A DNA stretch of 12,648 nucleotides from an uncultured Clostridium sp. (lineage in GTDB: Bacteria; Bacillota; Clostridia; Lachnospirales; Lachnospiraceae), in the NCBI GenBank assembly GCA_900552885.1, contig USBM01000040.1, positions 1 to 12,648 on the forward strand. The letters run 5' to 3'. Made by a program: the position numbers and the translations under genes. Within the stretch, counting starts at the first letter, position 1, and the number at the start of each line of letters is the position of its first letter. Below are positions 1 through 7,169 of the stretch, piece after piece. Below the pieces are notes generated by a model. It saw nothing but the letters and a program-made list of their open reading frames with translations. It was not told the origin of the DNA and searched no databases.

Positions 1-1696
1 CCTGTTTCTTCTCGTATTCCATGCGTTCCCTCTGAGATTTGCGAACAGTTTCGCGGGTAATGCGTTCAGCTTCCTGCTGAATGAACTGCTCTATCGTATC
101 TTCTAGTTCTTCATATCTCTCAATACGATAAAATGGTATATTAAATGCGTCTGCAACTTTACGATAATCTGGAAAATCAATTCCGTTTGTCGGATCCGTT
201 CCGATGGATTTGCCCCGGAAATGTGCTTTCTGACCGTGTCTTACTCCGGAATATCCATTATTGTTATTAAGTACAATCTTAATATTTCCTTTACTTCTTG
301 TCACCGTCTGAAGTTCCTGCAAATTCATCATAAAGGAACCGTCTCCAATAATTGGTACAACCAGTTGATCCGTAGCATAAGATACCCCAACTGCTGCTGG
401 AAGGGCATAACCCATCTCTCCCTGTGCATATGCATGAATCATTCTTCCATTCTTGGATACATGACAGTTAGCCGGAACGGTAGAACCGGTAAAACCTGCA
501 TCTGAAATTACAGTCACTTGTTCTGGCAATGCTTCCGATAACTTATTCAAGAAATACTTAACATTAATCTGTTCCCTATTCTCAATCTCAGCATCTGTAT
601 ATGCCCCAAAGATAGATTTCCAATGATTACACTTCTCAATCCACTGTGTATATGTAGTCGTTGCCTTTTTCTGTAACATCTTTTCAAAAAATATTTTTGC
701 ATCTGAATGTACAAAAAGATTAATCGTTACTGCTTTCTTTTGATGTTCTGTTGCATCAATATCAACCGTAATTATTTTTGCCTCTCTTGCAAAACTTTCA
801 AAATCCGGTCCCGTGGTTTCTATGGATAATCTGGATCCCACACTTAATACAAGATCTGAATTCTGTATAATGAAGTTAGCATATCGGTTGGCTGCCGCCG
901 CACTTACTACGCCAAAGTGCAACGGGTGTTCATATCCCATCAGATCAACAGAAGGTCTCGTAAATAAAACCGGTATCTGATACTGTTCTGCAAATTCATG
1001 TAATTCTTCTACTGCTTTGCTGCTACGAATACCATTTCCCGCCAATATAACTGGTCTTTGTGCCTCTTGAAGCCATTCTTCAATCTGCTCTATATCTTTA
1101 TCCGTTGCAACTGGTGTTGGTTTCGTCTCAAGCTCATCATGCTCAAGAACATCCTCATCCACCATTGCATTCTGAACATCCAACGGAATATCCAGCCATA
1201 CAGGACCTCTTCGACCTTCCCTTGCTAATCCAATTGCTTTATCAAGCTCTTTTCCGATTGTCGCAGGATCAGTTACCATAACTGCATACTTTGTAATAGA
1301 ACTTACTAATGTTACAATATCAGCCTCCTGAATTCCAACCTGTCTTAATGGTAATCCAGAACTTCCAATTGTCTGTGATACATTTTGCTGCCCTGAAACA
1401 AAAATACATGGTACGCTCTCCTGCCATGCATGGAGAACACCAGTAATCGTATTCGTGCCTGCACACCCTGTTGTCACAAGACAGGCTCCCATATTTCCAT
1501 TCTGCCGAGCATATCCGGTAGCAGCCATTGCCGCCGCCTGTTCATGATGTACAGATACTCCTTGCAATTCCTCACATCTACGAACCGCATCTGTCAGATA
1601 GACACATTGCCCCCCCGGCACATAAAAGATATGCCCAATTTCCTCCGCTGCTATTCGTTTCATGATATAATCTGCTACTCGAATCATTCTGCTCAT
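1..1696 (-). CDS. Acetolactate-synthase-like ThDP-dependent enzyme (C-terminus beyond the left edge)
   Basis: This is a large-subunit acetolactate synthase-type enzyme. The family decarboxylates a 2-keto acid on thiamine diphosphate and transfers the resulting carbanion to a carbonyl acceptor. I read 565 uninterrupted codons. The N-terminal PYR domain has VHHEQAAAMAATGYAR near residues 49-64, with E52 as the expected cofactor-activating glutamate. The C-terminal PP domain has GDGSFMMNLQEL starting at G451, followed by the NNNGYSG metal-site end. ATG at 1694-1696 is chosen because GAGG lies 8 nt upstream; a second ATG three codons later is possible. It is the last visible gene of the leftward operon, 22 bp after the acyl carrier protein, and it is visibly AT-richer than the luxE/transketolase genes. 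The readable tail is charged (RKSQRERMEYEKKQ) and no stop is reached. In this context a housekeeping branched-chain amino-acid role is unlikely. YerE, which adds a two-carbon branch to a keto-sugar, belongs to the same broad family, but substrate is unknown here. Confidence 0.9.
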   Translation of the reverse strand, partial: MSRMIRVADYIMKRIAAEEIGHIFYVPGGQCVYLTDAVRRCEELQGVSVHHEQAAAMAATGYARQNGNMGACLVTTGCAGTNTITGVLHAWQESVPCIFVSGQQNVSQTIGSSGLPLRQVGIQEADIVTLVSSITKYAVMVTDPATIGKELDKAIGLAREGRRGPVWLDIPLDVQNAMVDEDVLEHDELETKPTPVATDKDIEQIEEWLQEAQRPVILAGNGIRSSKAVEELHEFAEQYQIPVLFTRPSVDLMGYEHPLHFGVVSAAAANRYANFIIQNSDLVLSVGSRLSIETTGPDFESFAREAKIITVDIDATEHQKKAVTINLFVHSDAKIFFEKMLQKKATTTYTQWIEKCNHWKSIFGAYTDAEIENREQINVKYFLNKLSEALPEQVTVISDAGFTGSTVPANCHVSKNGRMIHAYAQGEMGYALPAAVGVSYATDQLVVPIIGDGSFMMNLQELQTVTRSKGNIKIVLNNNNGYSGVRHGQKAHFRGKSIGTDPTNGIDFPDYRKVADAFNIPFYRIERYEELEDTIEQFIQQEAERITRETVRKSQRERMEYEKKQ

Positions 1697-1718
1697 ATGT
1701 TAATCCTCTTTCCTTTGT

Positions 1719-1955
1719 CTAGATCTCAATCTCATATTTTTTCAAGATTTCAATTCCCTTCTCATAAGAGCTAAAATCAATGATGTCGTCGGTATCCATC
1801 ATGATATCAAACGCATCCTCAATCTCAGATACCAATGCCATATGACCAACAGAGTCCCACTCAGGGATTCCCTGATATTGTAATCCCTCTACCTGATCTG
1901 CAGCAATCTCCAATCCTTCTACAAATGCATTCACATACTTTTCCTTATTTGTCAT
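1719..1955 (-). CDS. Stand-alone acyl carrier protein
   Basis: This 78-residue acidic protein fits a discrete acyl carrier protein (PP-binding fold, four helices), which tethers acyl groups as thioesters on phosphopantetheine. The attachment site is S35 in EWDSVGHMAL (residues 32-41), the usual W-D-S-x-x-H/L-x-x-L form. A helix II/III segment with EIEDAFDI follows. The start ATG has AGGAGA 9 nt upstream. It sits 67 bp after the GNAT gene and 22 bp before the acetolactate-synthase-like gene. No phosphopantetheinyl transferase or ketosynthase is in the window, so it is probably not the fatty-acid ACP. More likely it carries the substrate for the LuxE/LuxC pair or the donor acyl group for the GNAT protein. 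The ACP assignment is firm; the partner assignment is inferred from gene order. Confidence 0.9.
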   Translation of the reverse strand: MTNKEKYVNAFVEGLEIAADQVEGLQYQGIPEWDSVGHMALVSEIEDAFDIMMDTDDIIDFSSYEKGIEILKKYEIEI

Positions 1956-2022
1956 CTTTTTCTGTCTCCTAAATTATATTGATAATAAACGTTCCGTTGT
2001 AAAACGGATACTTTATATACTT

Positions 2023-3006
2023 TTATCTGTGGTTCGGTCTGTCCATATCGCCATCTCCCCGGAAGATAGCAATCGGTTCATCCGGAACCTGAACATATAT
2101 CTCAACATTCTCCTGAACAAACGGTTCAAAATAATTGGGAAGAATATTCTTATCATCCCTGCGCAGACGAAAACCGGCCTGTGCCATTGTCTCCTCAGTA
2201 ACGCCATAAGAATACAGATCAATGTATTCTAAATGTTCCTCCTGTATCAACGTCTGCATAGTGTCTCCAATATAACACAAGTATTCCGGCTTACCAACAT
2301 AATCAATAATCTTATACATTGCTGTATCTCCCACCTGAACCTTACGTCCAAACAAAAGACCTCGCAGCTGGTTGTGCGAATCACATATCGAATAGCAATC
2401 ATATCGATAGATTGGATGTCTAAGAAAACGATGGATTAAATATTGCTTACTCTTATAAACTGGCTGTTCTATTAGCCATTCATTCTTCACACTTCTCTCA
2501 AATTCCTCTATTCCGGTAATCCTTTTACAAATTCCTGTATGTTCTGTTATATCTAAATTCGTATTATCATTCACTACTGCAATCTGATAATTATCCTGTC
2601 CGCTCAAGCGATAATACTGTTGCATCGGAACAATAGAGAACCCATTATATTTTGCAAGTCTTCCCGCTTTCCGATTCAACCCAATTGGAATATAATGCCG
2701 TAACCCAATCTTATGCAATTCGTCATTAATCTTCAACCCAACAAACGGCTCTGCCTTGCAGGGAATTGCTTTCCATATTGAACTACCCGCATCAACAGGA
2801 TCCTCCTGACTATACGGAATGAATCCGAGAATTCCATATATCTTACCTTCATGTTTTGCTATCTCGTAAGAACAGGAAGCCCCATTCACATACATCCATT
2901 CAAAAAAATCCCGATCCGTTGCCAATATATGATCCGCCTTCCAATAATCACGGATAAATGCCATAATATCTTCTACATCATCTCTTGTCGCTAATCGAAT
3001 CTCCAT
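2023..3006 (-). CDS. GNAT-family acyltransferase, double-length (tandem-domain type)
   Basis: At 327 residues this protein is about twice the length of a single GNAT N-acyltransferase domain. The first half opens with MEIRLATRDDVEDIMAFI, the typical beta1/alpha1 of GNAT proteins. EGKIYGILGFIPY (residues 53-65) fits the beta2-beta3 hairpin. The second half has a similar strand-rich block around residues 213-240 (LRGLLFGRKVQVGD). The tail carries GDGDMDRPN (317-325), which I recall from GNAT-like proteins of polysaccharide and flagellar glycosylation clusters. The start ATG has GAGGTG 7 nt upstream. It lies directly before the acyl carrier protein gene. The likely role is transfer of an acyl group, perhaps from that ACP, to an amino-sugar nitrogen. 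The family call is fairly safe; donor and acceptor are inference. The ends of the second domain cannot be fixed by eye. Confidence 0.78.
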   Translation of the reverse strand: MEIRLATRDDVEDIMAFIRDYWKADHILATDRDFFEWMYVNGASCSYEIAKHEGKIYGILGFIPYSQEDPVDAGSSIWKAIPCKAEPFVGLKINDELHKIGLRHYIPIGLNRKAGRLAKYNGFSIVPMQQYYRLSGQDNYQIAVVNDNTNLDITEHTGICKRITGIEEFERSVKNEWLIEQPVYKSKQYLIHRFLRHPIYRYDCYSICDSHNQLRGLLFGRKVQVGDTAMYKIIDYVGKPEYLCYIGDTMQTLIQEEHLEYIDLYSYGVTEETMAQAGFRLRRDDKNILPNYFEPFVQENVEIYVQVPDEPIAIFRGDGDMDRPNHR

Positions 3007-3091
3007 TATTATACACCTCAGTTAATATATCGGCATCTGCAATCGAATCATTTACCTCAACTTCCGGGTCAACCTACCCTGTATCCATCCA

Positions 3092-4294
3092 TTAATAATA
3101 CACATACCGGCTCATCGTATCGATCATATCATATCCATCCCAAAAGAAACTTAAATCCATTGTGTGCCCCATCGGCACGACCCGGTCTACCCCCAGACAG
3201 CCGGACTGTCTGACATATGCTATAACTTCATTCTCATCCACCCCAAGGCAGGATACCGTCTGACACTCTTTCTTAAGTATCGGTTCGAGTTCTGATAACT
3301 GCTGCATGTGATATTCAAAGAAATAACCTCCATACATCTTATATTGCATCAGATCCGGGTATAACTCCGGCACCTCGATCCTCACACAGATGTTGTCCTC
3401 TGCCTGATACCGGACTTCCGGGTATTGCATTGCCAATTGGGTAAAGACATCCAATTTGTCGATCGCCATAACGCCGGAAAATGTGTAATCCTCTGCAACC
3501 TTTCGTCGCAATGCTGCCCAGAAACGTTCCTTTGCTTCCGGGATATGGCTGCCGCCCCACACTACCAGCTTCGGTGAACTACAGGCGTTCTGATCCGAAT
3601 AATAGGTATCGGTATAGAACAACTCCGCAATCCCTCCTGCATCCTGTTCCATATAATGATCACTGTTGATCAGAGCAATGGAATGCCGATCCGAAAATGT
3701 CATCTCCATAGATCTTGGTCGTAACGGCGATGTCCGGATCAACTGAATTGTTGCGTCACCTCCCCAGACAATTCGGATATCACACAACATGCTCAGTGCA
3801 TCTGTAATTGCCTTATCATGATCATAACGGATAATGCAGAACATATCCTTAAGATCCTTGAATTCCTCCTGCAGTAATTCCCGCATAATTGCAGTTATGA
3901 TCGCCACCTGTTCAAACGGTTTATTCGATACCCGTATCACACAGGCATTTCCCGCCAATGCTGCCGATGTCATAGATACCGCAAAATTAACCGGCACATT
4001 CGAAGGTGCCACATGGAAGCTGACACCTCTTCCCATCTTGTTCTTATTCTCAAACCGAACTTTCTCTTTTTCAATATGCGATCGTCTTACCCAGAATGCA
4101 TAGGATAACAGATCTACATATCCCTTTGCCTGCACATTCTTCTGAATTCCTCTTGATAGTGCATGAAAAAATGCGATCACCCTCTCGTCCATAACAGGTC
4201 TTACACGGTACTCCTGCATAGCGGCAAGCAAGTTTTCATCCCCTACCAGATACTCTATTCTTTTATTGTTGAAAACCGGCTGCATATGTATCAC
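3092..4294 (-). CDS. LuxC-like acyl-CoA/acyl-thioester reductase
   Basis: This resembles the LuxC acyl reductase family (aldehyde-dehydrogenase superfamily), which reduces an activated acyl group to an aldehyde with NADPH. The nucleotide-binding half has FHVAPSNVPVNFAVSM (93-108) and WGGDATI (177-183). The catalytic cysteine is probably C238 in YYSDQNACSSP, the standard LuxC context. The length (400 aa) is somewhat below the roughly 480 of the bioluminescence enzyme. The coordinates use GTG at 4292-4294; an in-frame ATG at 4283-4285 is a real alternative. AAGGGGG lies 4 nt before the GTG and 13 nt before the ATG, so spacing does not settle it. Either start overlaps the end of the luxE-like gene (32 or 23 bp), which implies translational coupling. 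No LuxD thioesterase or LuxAB is nearby, so this is not a lux operon. I infer it makes an aldehyde for a ThDP carboligase in the same operon. Confidence 0.85.
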   Translation of the reverse strand: MIHMQPVFNNKRIEYLVGDENLLAAMQEYRVRPVMDERVIAFFHALSRGIQKNVQAKGYVDLLSYAFWVRRSHIEKEKVRFENKNKMGRGVSFHVAPSNVPVNFAVSMTSAALAGNACVIRVSNKPFEQVAIITAIMRELLQEEFKDLKDMFCIIRYDHDKAITDALSMLCDIRIVWGGDATIQLIRTSPLRPRSMEMTFSDRHSIALINSDHYMEQDAGGIAELFYTDTYYSDQNACSSPKLVVWGGSHIPEAKERFWAALRRKVAEDYTFSGVMAIDKLDVFTQLAMQYPEVRYQAEDNICVRIEVPELYPDLMQYKMYGGYFFEYHMQQLSELEPILKKECQTVSCLGVDENEVIAYVRQSGCLGVDRVVPMGHTMDLSFFWDGYDMIDTMSRYVYY

Positions 4295-5345
4295 TGCACC
4301 CCCTTATCTCTGCATTCTTCATTCGCCCGATTACTTTAATGTATTTTCCTTTTCTTCCACATGGACAATCATCCACTCCTAGAACCATTCCCTCATCCTC
4401 TGTAAGCAGGGAATGTCCCGGATAGGAATGTGGCAATGCCGACACCACCTGAATCACACCGGATGCTCCAATCTTACATTCTGAAAAGTCGATTGGATTC
4501 CGGATGATCACATCCGAAAAGATACTGGCATGCAGATGACCACACGGACATTCCGCATAGATACAACCCGTCTGCTCCACCATTCCATAATGATCTACAA
4601 ACTGTCCCATATTACACACATCCCGCATTGCTTTCTTAAAATCATCCCTTGAGATGGCTTCCGATTCTAACTTCTTCCATCCACCCCCGGTGAATAGATA
4701 ACCATTACTCATATCATACTTCTTAGGAAGTTTCTTCAATGCCTTGTAAAAATGCTGCCATACCATAAAAGTAAATCCAAACGCAACAAACGGTACGTCT
4801 CCATACTGCTCCATAAAAGAATCCAACACTTCTTCATTCAGTGTCATATCTTCATTCAGAACATAGATCATCTTCTTTGCCATCATAGTAAGACCGATCA
4901 CTGCAGCGCCTCTTGCCGAAAACATGGCCCGGTCTTTCAATACCTTGGGCGAATCGACAACTAAGATCGGCAGCCTCTTCTTTCCCCAGAAATCTGCCAG
5001 GATCCGCATCATTACTTTCTGCTGTAACATTGCATTTTCCTGATTCACATATATCTTAGACACTCTCTGCCCGGATGTACCGGAAGATGTCATCACCTTG
5101 TATACTTCCTCTCTTGGTATACTTAGCAGATCCTGTTCTTTGAATAAACGAACCGGGAAAAACGGGATCTCGCGGTAATGCTTAATTCCCTCTATATCCG
5201 TCTGCATTGCCTGCAAGAAGTTATGATATTCTACACAATGTGCATCGTGATATCTTGTCAATTCCTTTAACGTCCCGGTCAGCATCCGGTCTTTTTCTTC
5301 CTGCTCCCATTGATAGGGTTCATATTGAAAATATTCTTCTAGCAA
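4263..5345 (-). CDS. LuxE-like acyl-protein synthetase / acyl-activating enzyme
   Basis: This 360-residue protein belongs to the LuxE branch of the ANL adenylate-forming superfamily, which uses ATP to activate a carboxylic acid and pass it to a protein thiol. The phosphate-binding loop is TSSGTSG (86-92). Further family motifs are HYGMVEQTG (252-260) and GRMKNAEIRGCSDT (340-353). Two CPCG motifs (266-269 and 327-330) could form a zinc site, as in PaaK-type relatives; this is inference. The start is TTG at 5343-5345. AGGAG lies 7 nt upstream (5353-5357) inside the transketolase C-half gene, and no better in-frame start is evident. It overlaps that upstream gene by 7 bp and the luxC-like gene downstream. 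A paired LuxE and LuxC is the known acid-to-aldehyde reduction module. Here the acid is more likely short-chain or sugar-related than a fatty acid, given the surroundings. Confidence 0.85.
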   Translation of the reverse strand: MLEEYFQYEPYQWEQEEKDRMLTGTLKELTRYHDAHCVEYHNFLQAMQTDIEGIKHYREIPFFPVRLFKEQDLLSIPREEVYKVMTSSGTSGQRVSKIYVNQENAMLQQKVMMRILADFWGKKRLPILVVDSPKVLKDRAMFSARGAAVIGLTMMAKKMIYVLNEDMTLNEEVLDSFMEQYGDVPFVAFGFTFMVWQHFYKALKKLPKKYDMSNGYLFTGGGWKKLESEAISRDDFKKAMRDVCNMGQFVDHYGMVEQTGCIYAECPCGHLHASIFSDVIIRNPIDFSECKIGASGVIQVVSALPHSYPGHSLLTEDEGMVLGVDDCPCGRKGKYIKVIGRMKNAEIRGCSDTYAAGFQQ

Positions 5346-6319
5346 TTCTCTTCTCCTAACTCCATCCTAACTCTATCCGCAATCTGTTCCGCAGTAAGCC
5401 CTGCCTGCTGCCATACATAACGCGGACTCCCTGCCTGAAGATACATTTCTCCAAATCCCAGCCGAACCAGACGTGGGGTATTCGGATACACAGACATAGT
5501 TTCTGCCATTGCCCCGCCAAGACCTCCGGTCACATTATGCTCTTCCACCGTAAAGATCGTACGGTATTGTCTGAATGCGGATTGTGCATTTTCCCTGTCG
5601 AACGGTTTCAACGTATGCACATTTACTACCTTTGCATCAATTCCCTGTTCCATTAATAGCTCTGCTGCATCTAACGCCTCACGCACCATAAGTCCCGTTG
5701 CGAAGATCACGGTATCCTTTCCTTCCCGGCACACGATATTCTTTCCTGCCTGAAACTCATAATCTGCATCATATACCGCCGGACAGTTCAATCCACCGCT
5801 TAACCGGATATAGACCGGTCCATCTATACCTGCCGCATATTCCACCGCCTTCATCGCCTCTAATCCATCCGCAGGCGACAATACGATCATCCCCGGAAGG
5901 GCACGCATAAATGCAATGTCTTCCGTTGCCCAGTGGGACACTCCCGACTTTGCTGCTGTTACCCCCGCAGAGGAGCCGATCAATTTCACATTACAGTGAA
6001 GGTGTGCCAAATGCTGTCTGACATGCTCTAAGCTCCTCACGGCAATAAAGGACGCATAGGTCGTTGCAAACACGCACGCTCCTTCCATTGCCATTCCCGC
6101 TGCAATTCCGATCATATTCTGTTCTGCAATTCCTACATTCAGGAATTGCTCCGGATATTCTTTGACAAAACGATCCATTCCAGATAATAGAGACAGATCT
6201 GCGGTCAATAATTTCAGGTTATCCTGCTTTGCCGCTAATTCCGGCATCATAAGTCCAAATACACAGCCGCGCTGTCCAAGCCTTGACCATGTACGTATAC
6301 TTGATTTCTTTACAACCAT
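5339..6319 (-). CDS. Split transketolase, C-terminal subunit (PYR and C-terminal domains)
   Basis: This is the second half of a two-subunit transketolase-type ThDP enzyme; the halves assemble into the full active site. The PYR domain contains NVGIAEQNM (61-69), where E66 is the expected glutamate that activates the thiamine. It is followed by MEGACVFATTYASF and a C-terminal transketolase domain (DTVIFATGL near residue 200, FTVEEHNVTGGLGG further on). The 326-residue length is normal for the split form. The start ATG has GGAGGG 6 nt upstream, within the last codons of the N-half gene, and the gap between the halves is only 2 bp. In full transketolases this enzyme moves a two-carbon ketol unit between sugars. 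Split versions also occur in secondary metabolism and polysaccharide clusters, where acceptors are unusual. The particular reaction here is not predictable. Confidence 0.92.
   Translation of the reverse strand: MVVKKSSIRTWSRLGQRGCVFGLMMPELAAKQDNLKLLTADLSLLSGMDRFVKEYPEQFLNVGIAEQNMIGIAAGMAMEGACVFATTYASFIAVRSLEHVRQHLAHLHCNVKLIGSSAGVTAAKSGVSHWATEDIAFMRALPGMIVLSPADGLEAMKAVEYAAGIDGPVYIRLSGGLNCPAVYDADYEFQAGKNIVCREGKDTVIFATGLMVREALDAAELLMEQGIDAKVVNVHTLKPFDRENAQSAFRQYRTIFTVEEHNVTGGLGGAMAETMSVYPNTPRLVRLGFGEMYLQAGSPRYVWQQAGLTAEQIADRVRMELGEENC
5353..5357 (-). promoter_or_regulatory. Ribosome binding site for the TTG start of the luxE-like gene
   Basis: AGGAG on the minus strand sits 7 nt before TTG 5343-5345, inside the last codons of the upstream transketolase C-half gene. 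It supports a rare TTG start and coupled translation. Confidence 0.75.
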
Positions 6320-6321
6320 CT

Positions 6322-7152
6322 CTATCCCTCCATGATCTCTTTCTTTGCCTGCTCATACTGCTCCTGACTGATTCTGGAATGATGCCATTCTCTATGATTC
6401 TCCATAAAAGATACGCCTTTTCCTTTCACCGTATCTGCTATGATCACATTTGGCTTCCCTTCTGCCAATGAGTCAAATGCCTCTAACAACTGCCCTACAT
6501 CATGGCCATCACAGGTGATCACATTCCAATTGAAACTGGCAAACTTATCCTCTAACGGATTGAGTGCCATTACCTCTTCGGTATCCCCATCATAACTTAG
6601 ATGATTCCGGTCAATGATCGCAACCAGATTATCTAACCGGTACTGTGCTGCCGACATCATCGCTTCCCATATACTTCCTTCATTGAGTTCCCCGTCTCCC
6701 ATCAGGACATACACTTTCGCCGGAGACTGCTTTTCCCGAAGCATAAGTGCCATTCCAACACCTACCGATATCGCCATTCCAAGACTACCACCCGAATATT
6801 CCAGACCAATCTCGAGATCTCTCGGATAGCCCGTCAGCCGGCCTCCATCTTTCTGGAATTCCAGTGTCTCTTCTTTCTCGATATACCCCGCTTCCGCAAG
6901 TGCCGGAAAATGTGCTAATACACAATGGTTCTTGCTTGGCAGAAACCGATCCCGATCTTCCCATTCCGGGTTGCTCACATCATAATGCAGAACTTCACCA
7001 TACAACACGGCAAGGATCTCCATACAGGAGAAACTCCCTCCAAGATGGGAACCGTTCGTGCCGGACGCAAGTGCCATATCAAGCCCCATCAGGCGCATCC
7101 GCCTTGTCATCTCAATTAACCGGTTCTTATTGTTGTTGCTTTGATCTATCAT
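6322..7152 (-). CDS. Split transketolase, N-terminal subunit (ThDP pyrophosphate-binding)
   Basis: This is the first half of the split transketolase. GSHLGGSFSCMEI near residues 34-46 provides the early conserved histidine region. GDGELNEGSIWEAM begins at G152 and ends at the DRN motif (181-183), the classic GDG-to-N ThDP/metal motif. I start it at ATG 7150-7152 (276 aa) because a strong AAGGAG (7159-7164) sits 6 nt upstream. An in-frame ATG at 7171-7173, overlapping the preceding stop as ATGA, would add seven residues but has a poorer ribosome site. The gene follows the MAF gene immediately and precedes the C-terminal half by 2 bp, so the two halves are almost certainly made in equal amounts. 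Together they form one ThDP enzyme, separate from the acetolactate-synthase-like enzyme at the far end of the operon. Confidence 0.92.
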   Translation of the reverse strand: MIDQSNNNKNRLIEMTRRMRLMGLDMALASGTNGSHLGGSFSCMEILAVLYGEVLHYDVSNPEWEDRDRFLPSKNHCVLAHFPALAEAGYIEKEETLEFQKDGGRLTGYPRDLEIGLEYSGGSLGMAISVGVGMALMLREKQSPAKVYVLMGDGELNEGSIWEAMMSAAQYRLDNLVAIIDRNHLSYDGDTEEVMALNPLEDKFASFNWNVITCDGHDVGQLLEAFDSLAEGKPNVIIADTVKGKGVSFMENHREWHHSRISQEQYEQAKKEIMEG

Positions 7153-7158
7153 GCTGTT

Positions 7159-7164
7159 CTCCTT
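7159..7164 (-). promoter_or_regulatory. Ribosome binding site that decides the split-transketolase N-half start
   Basis: AAGGAG on the minus strand lies 6 nt before ATG 7150-7152. It favours this start over the ATG at 7171-7173, which has only AAGGA directly abutting it and a weak GGGG further upstream. Confidence 0.75.
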
Positions 7165-7169
7165 CGCTA

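Noticed and set aside
1430..1774. Rightward reading frame of 114 codons
   Set aside because: It is antisense to the start of the acetolactate-synthase-like gene and the end of the ACP gene, both of which have clear family motifs. Its own translation shows no recognisable domain.
1993..2008. Small hairpin TCCGTT-GTAA-AACGGA between the GNAT and ACP genes
   Set aside because: Only 6 bp with a 4-nt loop and no T-run in the direction of transcription. It could affect mRNA processing but cannot be supported as a terminator.
4263..5345. Bioluminescence (lux) operon
   Set aside because: LuxC- and LuxE-like genes are present, but LuxA, LuxB and LuxD are absent, and the surrounding genes concern sugar and acyl chemistry.
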